From NCBI GenBank assembly GCA_021531755.1, contig JADYUK010000007.1, positions 1 through 64,000 of the forward strand: DNA of 64,000 nucleotides, given 5' to 3'. Of the stretch, positions 1 to 8,940 are shown one piece after another. The DNA comes from Hoylesella loescheii. Lineage in GTDB: Bacteria; Bacteroidota; Bacteroidia; Bacteroidales; Bacteroidaceae. Position numbers and translations under genes: made by a program. How positions within the stretch are numbered: position 1 is the first letter of the stretch; each line of letters starts with the position of its first letter. The notes under the pieces are model-generated. The model did no database searches and was not told the DNA's origin. It saw only the letters and a list, made by a program, of their open reading frames with translations.

Positions 1-619
1 TGATGGTGCGGCTGAGTATCTCTATGAGTTTGCTGTGGCTCACTGTGTCGAAGAAGCGTTCAAGGTCGAGGTCAACTACATATTTGTAGCCCTCGTTGAC
101 TATCTTTTGCACTTCTCGTAGTGCGTTAAGGCATCCTCTTCGCGGACGGAAGCCGAAGCTCCTTTTGGAGAATTGGGGCTCATAGATTATTGTCAGTACT
201 TGGTTGATGGCTTGTTGCACCATGCGGTCAACCACGGTCGGTATGCCCAACAGGCGCATCTTGCCGTTGCCCTTGGGTATCTCTACCCTACGGACAGGAT
301 TCGGACGGTATGTACCGTCAAGCAAGGAGCGTATCAGTTCATCCTTATTAGCCTTGAGCCATGGGAGCAACTGCTCGCATGGCATCTTGTCGATACCGCC
401 ACAGCCCTTGTTCCTCACTACTGTCTTGTAGGCTTGGTTGAGGTTGTCGGGGCAAAGGATTACTTCCAATAGGTGCTCCTTGTCAAATGGAACTTCCACG
501 ATGTTGTCTTCGGTCATCCAAATGAAAGTCTGCACTCCCCCATACATTTCGGATTCCGTCCTATTTCTTTGGGGGCAGTCATTAGCAAGGGCTGATGTTT
601 TCTGCATTCTATCTTTCAT
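1..619 (-). CDS. ltrA: Group II intron reverse transcriptase/maturase, N-terminal part
   Basis: Partial ORF of 206 codons, open to the left edge. It begins at ATG 617-619, just after an in-frame stop. Readable RT landmarks in order: GCGGIDKM, then RPNPVRRVEIPKGNGKMRLL (RT1 region), GIPTVVDRMVQQAI (RT2), FGFRPRRGC, and YVVDLDLERFFDTVSHSKL (RT3, with the first catalytic Asp). The YADD motif, the maturase X domain and any HNH endonuclease would lie beyond the edge. The encoded protein would splice its host intron and copy it into new sites. The upstream ribozyme-like sequence argues against a retron or diversity-generating RT. Confidence 0.88.
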   Translation of the reverse strand, partial: MKDRMQKTSALANDCPQRNRTESEMYGGVQTFIWMTEDNIVEVPFDKEHLLEVILCPDNLNQAYKTVVRNKGCGGIDKMPCEQLLPWLKANKDELIRSLLDGTYRPNPVRRVEIPKGNGKMRLLGIPTVVDRMVQQAINQVLTIIYEPQFSKRSFGFRPRRGCLNALREVQKIVNEGYKYVVDLDLERFFDTVSHSKLIEILSRTI

Positions 620-1080
620 AAGGGATTCCGCGAAGCGCCTGACCAAAGGGAAGAACTTTCAATTACTAATCGTTTAATTGTTAGGTTCAGCCCTTCATGG
701 AGCGTTACCGATTACTCCACTACTATGGCTTCTGCTGACTTCTCACGGCAAGCTTTACTCCGTGGCTTTTGTAAAAACAACTAATCACCACGTCCGTGAG
801 ACCTCCTCGGATAAGGGCATTGTCTTTCCATCTTATGCCTACGTCATTTACACCAACCGTTCCGAATAGCTATCGGGCTTTGGTTTGCATAGCAACCTTA
901 CCCACGGTCAAATGCCTTGTATGAAGTTTCTGTTCGTTAGACCAGATGTTTGCCGCCGGCTTCCTTCAGATTCCACCTCGCGATGGACACCCTTGCCTTG
1001 GGCTATGCGATTCCCGCTATTAGGGCTCACTCGGGACTTGCACCCGTTAGACAATGCTCATGCCGAGCGTACTACGGATA

Positions 1081-1114
1081 AAGCCAGACAGTAGCAAAGC
1101 AATCTGTCTGGCTT
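1081..1114. repeat. Perfect inverted repeat in intron 5' region
   Basis: An 11-bp perfect inverted repeat (AAGCCAGACAG and CTGTCTGGCTT) with a 12-nt loop. It could be a domain I stem of the intron, or, if the intron begins near here, a hairpin in the 5' exon of the kind class C introns insert behind. No long T-tract follows on either strand, so I do not call it a terminator. Confidence 0.6.
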
Positions 1115-1244
1115 ATTTCGTATCCATGCAGAAGCATGGAAATGTTCATAAGAATGTACATTTTCTAACCATGGCATAGTCTGGGCTTGCCCAGCCTCTG
1201 CTCATTCGGCTTAACGAAAATGTTCCCATCAAGGGAGAAGTGTA

Positions 1245-1550
1245 CTACACCTTTATCTCTACCTCAACACCTGAAGGGAGCTCAAGCTTCATCAGTGCGT
1301 CAACAGTCTTTGCTGTTGAACTGTAGATATCGATGAGACGCTTGAAGTCAGAGAGCTGGAACTGCTCACGCGCCTTCTTGTTAACGAAGGTAGAGCGGTT
1401 TACAGTATAGATACGCTTGTGTGTTGGAAGAGGTATAGGACCACTTACATGTGCACCTGTGGCCTTGACGGCCTTAACGATTTTCTCTGCTGACTTATCT
1501 ACGAGCTGGTGGTCGTAGCTCTTCAGCTTGATACGGATTTTCTGACTCAT
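1245..1550 (-). CDS. rpsJ: 30S ribosomal protein S10
   Basis: 101 residues from [16 protein letters not shown] to VEVEIKV. It contains the S10 signature region ([19 protein letters not shown]). S10 is a head protein of the small subunit and also joins NusB in antitermination. The longer ORF back to 1604 adds 18 residues with no S10 similarity, so the start is placed at 1550. It lies 127 bp behind fusA in the same operon. rplC is expected next, but the group II intron follows instead. The GTG-TAG end of this gene is also a possible intron boundary. Confidence 0.97.
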   Translation of the reverse strand: MSQKIRIKLKSYDHQLVDKSAEKIVKAVKATGAHVSGPIPLPTHKRIYTVNRSTFVNKKAREQFQLSDFKRLIDIYSSTAKTVDALMKLELPSGVEVEIKV

Positions 1551-1588
1551 AATTGATTTTTCTATATAAATAAGAGGATAAAATATGA

Positions 1589-1645
1589 AACAGGAGGGCT
1601 TCACCCGTAAAGAGTCATTTGCTCACGAGAGAGCCGACTCCTGTT
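1589..1645 (-). promoter_or_regulatory. Intercistronic stem-loop between fusA and rpsJ
   Basis: Arms AACAGGAGGGCT (1589-1600) and AGCCGACTCCTGTT (1632-1645) form a stem with a small bulge in the fusA-rpsJ spacer. There is no U-tract on the minus strand, so an RNA processing or stability element is more likely than a terminator. The role is inference. Confidence 0.45.
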
Positions 1646-1677
1646 GTTTTTTGTCTGTCTATACTCGGTAAAGCTGA

Positions 1678-3795
1678 TTAGACAAGATCAGCGCGTCCCT
1701 TGCACTCCTCGAGAATAGCCTTTGCGATAGAGCTTGAGACTGCCTCGTGGTGGTCATACTCCATAGAAGAAGTAGCACGACCAGAAGTGATTGTACGGAG
1801 AGCTGTTACATAGCCGAACATCTCAGAGAGAGGAACCATAGCCTTAACAATCTTCGCACCTGAGCGGGCGTCGTCCATGCCGAGAACCATACCGCGGCGC
1901 TTGTTGAGGTCGCCGATAACGTCGCCCATAGACTCCTCTGGAGTAACAACCTCTACCTTCATGATAGGCTCCATGAGAACTGGACCTGCCTTCGGGCAAG
2001 CGTTCTTGAAGGCGTTACGCGCAGCGAGCTCGAATGAGAGCTGGTCAGAGTCAACAGGGTGGAACGAGCCGTCGATAAGTGTCACCTTGAGGCCAGTTAC
2101 AGGGAAACCACCGAGCACACCAGCCTTGAGGCAGTCCTGGAATCCTTTCTGTACGCATGGTATGAACTCCTTAGGGATGTTACCACCCTTAACCTCGTTG
2201 ATGAACTGGAGGTCGCCCTCCTTGAAGTCCTCGTCCTTAGGACCAACGTTGACGATGATGTCAGCGAATTTACCACGGCCACCGGTCTGCTTCTTGTATA
2301 CCTCACGGAGGTTAACCTCACGTGTGATAGCCTCTTTGTAGTTAACCTGTGGCTTACCCTGGTTACACTCTACCTTGAACTCACGCTTCAGACGGTCGAT
2401 GATGATATCAAGGTGGAGCTCACCCATACCAGAGATGACAGTCTGGCCAGACTGCTCGTCTGTACGTACGGTGAATGTTGGGTCCTCCTCTGCGAGCTTT
2501 GCAAGACCATTGTCAAGCTTAGCGATATCAGCCTGTGACTTTGGCTCGACAGCGATAGAGATAACGGTGTCAGGGAATGTCATAGACTCAAGTACGATTG
2601 GGTGAGCCTCATCACAGAGAGTGTCACCTGTGCGTATATCCTTGAAGCCTACGCCAGAGCCTATATCACCAGCAGAGATTTCCTCGACAGGATTCTGCTT
2701 GTTTGAGTGCATCTGGAAGAGGCGGCTCACGCGCTCCTTCTTGCCTGAGCGTGGGTTGTAAACGTATGAGCCTGCAGCGACGCATCCTGAGTATACGCGG
2801 AAGAACACGAGGCGTCCCACGTATGGGTCAGTAGCAATCTTGAATGCGAGAGCGGATGTTGGCTCGTCAGCAGAAGGCTTACGATCCTCCTCCTCCTCTG
2901 TGTCAGGGTTTGTGCCTACGATGTTCTCTGTGTCCATTGGTGATGGAAGGAGAGCGCATACATAGTCGAGCATTGTCTGCACGCCCTTGTTCTTGAATGA
3001 AGAGCCACAGAGCATTGGGACACACTTGAGTGCGAGAGTACCCTTACGTACAGCAGCGATAATCTCTTCCTCTGTGATTGTGTTAGGGTCATCGAAGTAT
3101 TTCTCCATGAGAGCCTCGTCGAACTCGGCAGCAGACTCGAGGAGCTTGTCGCGCCACTCATTGCACTCGTCTACCATATCAGCAGGGATATCCTCGATAT
3201 CGTAGTCAGCGCCCATTGTCTCGTCATGCCAGAAGATAGCCTTCATCTTGACGAGGTCAACAAGACCCTTGAAGTTCTCCTCAGCGCCGATAGGGCAGCA
3301 GAGAGAGACAGGATTAGCTCCGAGGACCTCCTTCATCTGGCGAACCACGTCATAGTAGTTAGCACCAGAGCGGTCCATCTTGTTGACATAGCCGATACGT
3401 GGCACGTTATACTTGTCTGCCTGGCGCCAAACGGTCTCTGACTGTGGCTCTACGCCACCGACAGCACAGTATGTAGCGACAGCACCGTCGAGGACACGGA
3501 GCGAGCGCTCCACCTCAGCAGTAAAGTCAACGTGTCCCGGAGTATCGATGAGGTTTATCTTGTACTGGCGTCCGAGGTAGTTCCAGAAACATGTTGTGGC
3601 AGCAGATGTGATGGTTATACCACGCTCCTGCTCCTGTGCCATCCAGTCCATTGTTGCGCTACCGTCGTGTGTCTCACCGATTTTGTGAGTCTTGCCAGTG
3701 TAGAAAAGGATACGTTCTGATGTTGTTGTCTTACCGGCATCGATGTGAGCCATGATGCCGATATTACGTGTAAAATGCAAATCGTGCTTAGCCAT
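1678..3795 (-). CDS. fusA: Translation elongation factor G
   Basis: 705 residues, normal length for EF-G. The G domain is complete: P-loop AHIDAGKT (residues 16-23), switch [10 protein letters not shown] (about 85-92) and NKMD for guanine binding. Domain II, the IV region (GGRGKFADI) and the C-terminal domain V ([10 protein letters not shown]) are all present. It catalyses ribosome translocation with GTP and, with RRF, ribosome recycling. The start at 3795 gives [15 protein letters not shown], a typical bacterial EF-G N-terminus. It sits 32 bp behind rpsG in the str operon. No frameshift or missing motif is visible. Confidence 0.98.
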   Translation of the reverse strand: MAKHDLHFTRNIGIMAHIDAGKTTTSERILFYTGKTHKIGETHDGSATMDWMAQEQERGITITSAATTCFWNYLGRQYKINLIDTPGHVDFTAEVERSLRVLDGAVATYCAVGGVEPQSETVWRQADKYNVPRIGYVNKMDRSGANYYDVVRQMKEVLGANPVSLCCPIGAEENFKGLVDLVKMKAIFWHDETMGADYDIEDIPADMVDECNEWRDKLLESAAEFDEALMEKYFDDPNTITEEEIIAAVRKGTLALKCVPMLCGSSFKNKGVQTMLDYVCALLPSPMDTENIVGTNPDTEEEEDRKPSADEPTSALAFKIATDPYVGRLVFFRVYSGCVAAGSYVYNPRSGKKERVSRLFQMHSNKQNPVEEISAGDIGSGVGFKDIRTGDTLCDEAHPIVLESMTFPDTVISIAVEPKSQADIAKLDNGLAKLAEEDPTFTVRTDEQSGQTVISGMGELHLDIIIDRLKREFKVECNQGKPQVNYKEAITREVNLREVYKKQTGGRGKFADIIVNVGPKDEDFKEGDLQFINEVKGGNIPKEFIPCVQKGFQDCLKAGVLGGFPVTGLKVTLIDGSFHPVDSDQLSFELAARNAFKNACPKAGPVLMEPIMKVEVVTPEESMGDVIGDLNKRRGMVLGMDDARSGAKIVKAMVPLSEMFGYVTALRTITSGRATSSMEYDHHEAVSSSIAKAILEECKGRADLV

Positions 3796-3827
3796 TTCTT
3801 TATTATCCTTAGTTGAAAATGATTCTT

Positions 3828-4304
3828 TTAGAAACGGAAATGAGCGAATGCACGGTTAGCCTCAGCCATACGGTGCATATCCTCCTTGCGCTTGAATGCG
3901 CCGCCCTGGTTGTTGTATGCGTCCATTATCTCTGCAGCGAGTTTGTCTGACATGCCCTTTCCGCCGCGCTTGCGTGCGAAAGCGATCATGTTCTTCATAG
4001 ACACAGACTCACGACGGTCCGGACGTATCTCTGTAGGCACCTGGAATGTGGCACCACCGATACGGCGGCTCTTAACCTCAACATGAGGAGTTACATTGTC
4101 GAGAGCCTGCTTCCAAATCTCGAGAGCAGATTTCTCTTCGTTCTTCATTTTCTCACCTACAGTCTTGAGGGCGTTGTAGAAGATCTCATAAGAGATGTTC
4201 TTCTTGCCGTCATACATGAGGTGGTTAACAAACTTTGACACTTTCTTGTCATTGAAGACTGGATCCGGAAGGATCAGGCGCTTCTTTGGTTTTGCTTTTC
4301 TCAT
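3828..4304 (-). CDS. rpsG: 30S ribosomal protein S7
   Basis: 158 residues starting [17 protein letters not shown]. The start is set at 4304 because the 26 residues upstream in the longer ORF are not S7-like. S7 nucleates assembly of the 30S head and binds 16S rRNA near the E site. Conserved blocks include [12 protein letters not shown] and [16 protein letters not shown]. It is the second gene of the rpsL-rpsG-fusA-rpsJ transcription unit. Confidence 0.97.
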   Translation of the reverse strand: MRKAKPKKRLILPDPVFNDKKVSKFVNHLMYDGKKNISYEIFYNALKTVGEKMKNEEKSALEIWKQALDNVTPHVEVKSRRIGGATFQVPTEIRPDRRESVSMKNMIAFARKRGGKGMSDKLAAEIMDAYNNQGGAFKRKEDMHRMAEANRAFAHFRF

Positions 4305-4468
4305 TTGTTTTGTTTGTAGAAAATCTTGCGTGGGGCTGTCTGTTTCTTGTTCTTCAACGTCCGCTCCCGGACATTTACTCAACCTTTTGTTTTAAGTCTC
4401 CAGCAAAACATTTTGTTGATTTTGTTTGTTTAAGGGGTTGTCTTGTGCTATATCTGTAATAGTCAGTA

Positions 4469-4849
4469 TTACTTCTTAGCCTTAGGACGCTTTGCGCCAT
4501 ACTTTGAACGGCGCTGTGTGCGGTTTGCTACGCCGGCAGTATCAAGTGTGCCACGTACGATGTGATAACGTACACCTGGGAGGTCCTTAACACGACCGCC
4601 ACGTACGAGAACGATAGAGTGCTCCTGAAGGTTGTGGCCCTCTCCTGGGATGTAAGAGTTAACCTCCTTCTGGTTTGTCAAACGTACACGGGCAACCTTA
4701 CGCATTGCCGAGTTAGGCTTCTTAGGTGTTGTGGTATAGACACGAACACAAACGCCACGACGCTGAGGACATGAGTCCAGAGCTGGCGACTTGCTCTTGT
4801 CAACAAGCACCTTTCTGCCTTTTCTTACTAATTGCTGAATTGTAGGCAT
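4469..4849 (-). CDS. rpsL: 30S ribosomal protein S12
   Basis: 126 residues from [13 protein letters not shown]; the ORF extension to 4906 is discarded. It contains [13 protein letters not shown] and [13 protein letters not shown]. The lysines where streptomycin-resistance substitutions normally fall (the PKKP loop and the RVKDLPG loop) are wild type, so this allele looks streptomycin-sensitive. The Asp of KDLPGV is the usual methylthiolation site. S12 acts in the decoding centre. It is the first gene of the operon, with a TACCTTTG promoter box 84 bp upstream. Confidence 0.97.
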   Translation of the reverse strand: MPTIQQLVRKGRKVLVDKSKSPALDSCPQRRGVCVRVYTTTPKKPNSAMRKVARVRLTNQKEVNSYIPGEGHNLQEHSIVLVRGGRVKDLPGVRYHIVRGTLDTAGVANRTQRRSKYGAKRPKAKK

Positions 4850-4932
4850 AATTGTTGTTTTTTTGTTTTTATATATTGTTATTTCCTTAAATACATAGCA
4901 ATTCATGGCACACTAAAGGCCATTTCGGGGTG

Positions 4933-4940
4933 CAAAGGTA
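4933..4940 (-). promoter_or_regulatory. Promoter -7 box for the rpsL operon
   Basis: TACCTTTG on the minus strand matches the Bacteroidetes TAnnTTTG box. No clean TTTG is found at the usual 19-20 bp spacing. The implied leader is about 75 nt. Confidence 0.6.
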
Positions 4941-5286
4941 CGAATATTTTCCCAAAAGACATAATTATATATATACAAAAGCGACGCTGGCTATTCTGAT
5001 TTAATATTAATTAACTCTGAGTAACGTAATTTAATTACATAATTGACACAACAACATCACAGTTTGAATCTATCGCAGCCGGTTTCACACACATGAATGC
5101 ATGGAAACACGGGTCTGTTACAATGGCTTATCTTTCAAAACAATCGGCATGTCACCACCCTTCTCCTCATTCAGATAATGGATGACGACACGCCGTCGGT
5201 TAGCTATGTAACGGACTCAGATGCACCGCCACATGCAATAATATTGGCGTAGGGGCGCCACGAGAAGGCTATTGCAGCCTGTCCTG
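4941..5286. other. Intergenic region, nothing recognised
   Basis: AT-rich near the rpsL promoter and mixed composition towards 5286. I see no ORF with family resemblance, no tRNA and no strong hairpin here. Confidence 0.5.
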
Positions 5287-5610
5287 TTACGCCTCTCCTC
5301 CTGTGCCCGACTTGAATGGGGCGATTGTCCGTCCGCCCTGGCCTGGCATCTGTATCTTGCCGAACTGCTGCTCGTAGCGCATCAGGTTCTCCTGCAGGGC
5401 ATGGAGCAGGCGCACGGCATGCTCCGGAGCCATTATCACGCGCGACACGACATTAGCCTTTGGGGGACCGGGGAGTATAGAAGCGAAATCGATTGTGAAC
5501 TCTGAGCTTGAATGGCTTATGACAGCGAAGTTCGAGTATATGCCTGTAGCCACTTCCGGACGCACTTCCATCTGCAGCTGCTGTCCGTTCTGATTGTTGT
5601 TGTTGTCCAT
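5287..5610 (-). CDS. DUF3467 family protein
   Basis: 107 residues, starting MDNNNNQNGQQLQMEV. The core (ATGIYSNFAVISHSSSEFTIDF, then LPGPPKANVVSRVIM and EHAVRLLHALQENLM) matches the small DUF3467 family found across Bacteroidetes. Function is unknown; it is soluble with no signal peptide. From memory, in Bacteroides this gene lies between rpoC and rpsL. Here the rpsL side is retained (437 bp away, same strand), but the next gene upstream is divergent manC rather than rpoC, so the ancestral cluster appears broken at this point. Confidence 0.8.
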   Translation of the reverse strand: MDNNNNQNGQQLQMEVRPEVATGIYSNFAVISHSSSEFTIDFASILPGPPKANVVSRVIMAPEHAVRLLHALQENLMRYEQQFGKIQMPGQGGRTIAPFKSGTGGEA

Positions 5611-6061
5611 TGTCTTTATGTGTATATATAATTATGTTTTTATGCGTATATATTATAATGTGTATCAATACATGGTCTCAGCCATGCTGAGCCATAGGGA
5701 TACCGTAACAGTATGCGAAGATAACACTTTTATACGATATACGCAAGCCGACACAAGCATAAGCCAATGTTTTTAGGAAATAATAACTAACAAGACGATT
5801 GCACAAGACAACTGTCAGCATATTGACATGAACTGATAAAACTTGACGTGTTTTTTAGGTCTAAAAATGGAAGGGAATATAAATATCATCAAAAAGGAGT
5901 GACCGTGTCAAGTATGTTGACAATGTTACAGGGCTAACAGAGTATAGGTATATGGTAAAGGGGACAAATGTGCTGGACAGTTACATTCAGATACGATTGA
6001 TTATAATTCTTTAATTCATCGGGCTTAAATCTTAATTCAATGAAAAAACAAGGGATAATGT
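5611..6061. other. Divergent intergenic region with palindromes
   Basis: Non-coding space between DUF3467 (minus) and manC (plus). It contains CTCAGC-CAT-GCTGAG (5677-5691) and two related palindromes, TGTCA-N6-TGACA (5813-5828) and TGTCAA-N5-TTGACA (5906-5922). These could be regulator-binding sites; no regulator is identified. Confidence 0.4.
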
Positions 6062-6092
6062 TTTGGTATCAGCAAAAAGAATAGTATCTTTG
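6062..6092 (+). promoter_or_regulatory. Promoter for manC
   Basis: TTTG at 6062-6065, 19-bp spacer, TATCTTTG at 6085-6092: a full match to the Bacteroidetes sigma-ABfr promoter. The leader to the manC ATG is about 130 nt. Confidence 0.8.
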
Positions 6093-6230
6093 CAATAGAC
6101 AGGATGCAGCCTACAATCGCATGGGCATGCTTGGCCATGCCTTCACCTTGATATATACCCATAACACCACAGGCTGTGCCTCAGGACAACACCCCGCACA
6201 ACACATCTAACCAGCAAAAGAAGAGACATC

Positions 6231-7346
6231 ATGGAAAATACACAGACTATAGACAAGAGACATTTCTACTGCCTTATATTGGCTGGTGGAAAGGGAAGAA
6301 GGCTTTGGCCTGTCAGCAGATACTCGATGCCGAAGCAATTCCTTGACTTCTTCGGGACAGGGAAGACTATGCTTCAAGAGACATACGAGAGGTTCAGACG
6401 TTTCCTTCCTGCCGAGAACATCTATGTGTCGACATACAAGGAGTATCAGGATATTGTGGCCGAGCAGCTACCGCATCTCGACAGGGACCACCTCCTCATC
6501 GAGCCTATAAGACGCAACACAGCCCCGATAGTGGCATGGGCTGCCCACCGCATAGAGAAGAATGACAGCGAGGCATCGATAATAATATCTCCTGCCGACC
6601 AGATTGTCATGAACGAGGAGGCTTTCCAGAAAGACACGCTGGAGGCTATGGCACACGCCAAGGTGGACAGATGTTTCCTGACGATGGGCATACGTCCGAC
6701 ACGCCCTGAGCCTGGATATGGATACATACAGATGGGCGACGTGGTGGAGAACGCTAACGGCGAGGAGGGGTTCTACAAGGTGCAGTCGTTCACGGAGAAG
6801 CCGGAGAGGGACTTTGCGGAGATGTTCATGAGGAGCGGAGAGTTCCTGTGGAATACGGGACTGTACATAGCCACTCCGCAGACCATCCGCGACAGGCTGT
6901 CAGGAGAGCTGCCGTCGGTGATGAGGTCGTTCGACGAGGAGCACGAAGAGACAACGCCTGAGGAGGAAAGGGCATGGATAACTGAACGCTACGCAACATA
7001 TCCAAACCTCTCGATTGAGAACGGTATACTGGAGAGAGTTGACGATGTGTGTGTGAAAGAGTGCCACTTCGGATGGGCAGATGTAGGCACATGGCACGGT
7101 GTCTACGAGGCATGCTCGAAATCGGACGGCGACAATGTGACGCTCGACACGGAGACACAGCTGTCTGACACTACCGGCTGTCTGATAAAACTGCCACACG
7201 GGAGGACGGCTGTCATTAACGGCCTGCATGACTTCATCGTCGTGGAGGAAGGCGATGTCCTGCTGATAACCCCAAGGACAGACACATCGGACGAGATGGT
7301 GAAGCAACTGACACGCTTCATAATAGACAGGGACACGAACCACTGA
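6231..7346 (+). CDS. manC: Mannose-1-phosphate guanylyltransferase
   Basis: 371 residues. It makes GDP-mannose from mannose-1-phosphate and GTP, feeding capsule/LPS mannose and GDP-fucose synthesis. Visible motifs: the nucleotide-binding loop LAGGKGRRLWPVSR near residue 17 with the GMP-type PKQF next to it, IEPIRRNTAP, SFTEKP and LWNTGLY. The length fits the single-domain form; there is no C-terminal phosphomannose isomerase cupin. It stands alone behind a strong promoter, with no sugar-nucleotide neighbours in the window. Confidence 0.92.
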   Translation: MENTQTIDKRHFYCLILAGGKGRRLWPVSRYSMPKQFLDFFGTGKTMLQETYERFRRFLPAENIYVSTYKEYQDIVAEQLPHLDRDHLLIEPIRRNTAPIVAWAAHRIEKNDSEASIIISPADQIVMNEEAFQKDTLEAMAHAKVDRCFLTMGIRPTRPEPGYGYIQMGDVVENANGEEGFYKVQSFTEKPERDFAEMFMRSGEFLWNTGLYIATPQTIRDRLSGELPSVMRSFDEEHEETTPEEERAWITERYATYPNLSIENGILERVDDVCVKECHFGWADVGTWHGVYEACSKSDGDNVTLDTETQLSDTTGCLIKLPHGRTAVINGLHDFIVVEEGDVLLITPRTDTSDEMVKQLTRFIIDRDTNH

Positions 7347-7480
7347 GCCCCTGCCTACCAGAGGGAGCGGCACAGTACAGGCTGAGACACCCGCATTCAC
7401 GGCGGACAATATCGCGCCCACGCATAACAGGCATAATACCAGCATGTTAGACACATTCAACGACAACACCCGTGATAGGC

Positions 7481-7555
7481 ACTGAATGAGCGCGTCATCC
7501 GTACCGAATGAGGGGCTCACTGGCACTGGATGACGGGCTTATAAGTGCTGGATGG
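7481..7555 (+). repeat. 22-bp tandem array, family A (copy 1)
   Basis: Three units begin at 7481, 7503 and 7525 (period 22) followed by a partial terminal unit at 7547 ending GGATGGGGAAA. Unit form: ACTGAATG, a G-rich centre, then CTCAT and GGT. It lies between the convergent manC and lipoprotein genes. Confidence 0.8.
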
Positions 7556-7653
7556 GGAAACGGGCTCAGAACTCTGCCTCGTCAGCGCCAGCGGGAGGCT
7601 GCATTCACAGCTGTCCGACGACATGGCAACAAGAAGCCCTTCCCGAACCAGAC

Positions 7654-7785
7654 AATGAGTCCATACCCCAGGAGCAATAAGGATATACCCCAGGAATAAT
7701 GAGTCCATACCCCGGGAACAATGAGGATATAGGGCTGGAAAAATGAGGCTATAACCTAAAAACAACAAGGTTATGGCGCTGGAAA
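7654..7785 (+). repeat. 22-bp tandem array, family B
   Basis: Six contiguous 22-bp units start at 7654, 7676, 7698, 7720, 7742 and 7764. The consensus begins AATGAGgaTATaCCCCaGG and degrades towards the right. The sequence differs from family A but has the same period and starts with the same AATGA word. Confidence 0.8.
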
Positions 7786-7794
7786 GAATAGCAT

Positions 7795-7842
7795 GAGAAA
7801 AGGCTGGATGACGGTTTGCATGCCGTCGTCCAGCCTTTTCTC
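7795..7842. terminator. Bidirectional terminator hairpin
   Basis: A 19-bp inverted repeat with one mismatch (GAGAAAAGGCTGGATGACG and its complement) around a 10-nt loop, with A-rich and T-rich shoulders. It separates convergent manC from the 7999-8736 lipoprotein. Confidence 0.75.
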
Positions 7843-7922
7843 TGTCTTGGGGTGTGATGGGGAATGGAGCACATGGATACCATTCCCATCACCGGATATA
7901 TGTCAGAAATATTACAGACTGT

Positions 7923-7973
7923 CACTGTCCGGTATGTTGTCCGTAACCAATCATATGGCGTTACAGGACAGTG
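7923..7973. repeat. Inverted-repeat element, ACTGTCC family (copy 1)
   Basis: CACTGTCC (7923-7930) and GGACAGTG (7966-7973) are perfect ends, with an inner GTAAC/GTTAC pair. The ends resemble the ACTGTCCGGTAAA element at 27569. It lies just downstream of the lipoprotein stop and could also act as its terminator. Confidence 0.6.
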
Positions 7974-7998
7974 AACCTTTTCAGGAGTAATCCCCTTA

Positions 7999-8736
7999 TT
8001 ATCGTCTTCCAATCTTGAACTCTACAGTCTCTGCTCCCTGTGACGAGAGGCGTACACGGATAGAGTCGTTGCCTGGCACCTGGTATATGATATTGTCGAA
8101 TGTATAGGCTGTGATGAAGCTGCCTGGCTGTGACGAAGCGTCCTTAGATGTGTGACGGTTGTAGAGGAGATTGAGCGATATGGCGTTCTCAGAGATATCG
8201 TCCTCTTTAAATGTCAGGGTCATCGCAGGATATACGCCCTTGTTGTTGACAACAGAGTATGAGCCCTCAAGGGCTATGTTGAGATAGCCGCGGTGATACC
8301 AGTAGTCAGTGAACTTTTTGATATTGAAGATACTGTCAGCGACAGTCTGGTTCTTTGCCTCAGCTGCAGCGTAGTGCATAGGGGCCTGCTCGTCGACATA
8401 GCTTCCCTGGAGTACCTGCGCGTTGTTAACCACCACGTCGCCTTTCTTGTTGACTGGGTCAGAGTAGACCACGTCGGCCTCCTTGAACGAGAGCTGGAAG
8501 AAGCAGCGCTTGTGCGCACCAAAGCCGTTGCCGTTTGTCACCTGCTGCACGCTCGCTGGTGAGAGATGGAATGTGTATCCACCTGGATGATAGAGTGTAT
8601 AGTTAGGGTATGAGCCCTCGATGACAAAGTGACCGGTGAAAATCATTGAGTTGTCGTCGTTGTCATTACATGAAGCCAGTGTGCCTATTGTCGCGAAGAC
8701 AATGGCAAGAGAATAGATGATCTTTTTTGCGTTCAT
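7999..8736 (-). CDS. Lipoprotein, possibly NigD-like
   Basis: 245 residues. A lipoprotein signal peptide is clear: MNAKKIIYSLAIVFATIG followed by the lipobox LASC with Cys about 23. The mature part is a soluble beta-rich domain with an acidic NDNDDN linker. The second half (RGYLNIALEGSYS, AISLNLLYNRH) is reminiscent of NigD-like lipoproteins of Bacteroidales, but the match is weak. It is likely anchored in the cell envelope. It is monocistronic, divergent from the ECF sigma gene, with 200 bp between them. Confidence 0.65.
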   Translation of the reverse strand: MNAKKIIYSLAIVFATIGTLASCNDNDDNSMIFTGHFVIEGSYPNYTLYHPGGYTFHLSPASVQQVTNGNGFGAHKRCFFQLSFKEADVVYSDPVNKKGDVVVNNAQVLQGSYVDEQAPMHYAAAEAKNQTVADSIFNIKKFTDYWYHRGYLNIALEGSYSVVNNKGVYPAMTLTFKEDDISENAISLNLLYNRHTSKDASSQPGSFITAYTFDNIIYQVPGNDSIRVRLSSQGAETVEFKIGRR

Positions 8737-8904
8737 TGTTCTTTTAGGTTAAATATTTGTTTCTTTCAGTTTATATCCACACAGCAGCTGGCAGGCAGTC
8801 TGTCCCTGCCGGACTGTCATATATATAATTCACAAAAAGGCGAAATATTGCATGGAGTATGGAAAAAAATGAAAAAATATTATCCTCGGGTGCAAGAAAA
8901 GGCA

Positions 8905-8912
8905 TATCTTTG
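8905..8912 (+). promoter_or_regulatory. Promoter -7 box for the ECF sigma gene
   Basis: TATCTTTG. It falls inside the longest ORF of the sigma gene, which argues that translation starts at 8938/8941 rather than 8848. The -33 element is weak. Confidence 0.6.
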
Positions 8913-8940
8913 TATTATAATAATGACAAGAACGTTGATG

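Larger units (their letters stand above)
1..1240 (-). mobile_element. Group II intron, 5' part (truncated by window edge)
   Basis: The minus strand carries a reverse transcriptase ORF (619 down to 1) preceded by about 500-600 nt of non-coding sequence of group II domain I-III character, including segments such as GGTGCAAGTCCCGAG and GAAGGAAGCCGGCGGCAAA that I associate with bacterial group II ribozymes. The region is strongly folded: a perfect 11-bp stem (1081-1091/1104-1114), CCATGC/GCATGG (1124-1129/1134-1139), and an 8-bp stem 1158-1165/1216-1223 enclosing a CTGGGC/GCCCAG hairpin (1181-1194). The exact 5' splice site is unresolved; it lies between 1080 and the rpsJ stop at 1245. The catalytic domains V and VI and the 3' exon are outside the window. 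Confidence 0.8.

Noticed and set aside
1-619. Reverse transcriptase as part of a retron or diversity-generating element
   Set aside because: Ribozyme-like sequence lies upstream, and the RT1-RT3 text (RRVEIPKGNGKMRLL, FGFRPRRGC, DLERFFDTV) is of the group II maturase kind. No variable repeat or msr/msd is seen.
1877-2341. Plus-strand ORF across fusA
   Set aside because: Antisense shadow of EF-G codons; no family resemblance.
7481-7785. CRISPR array
   Set aside because: Units are contiguous with no unique spacers, the repeat is only 22 bp, and no cas gene is in the window.
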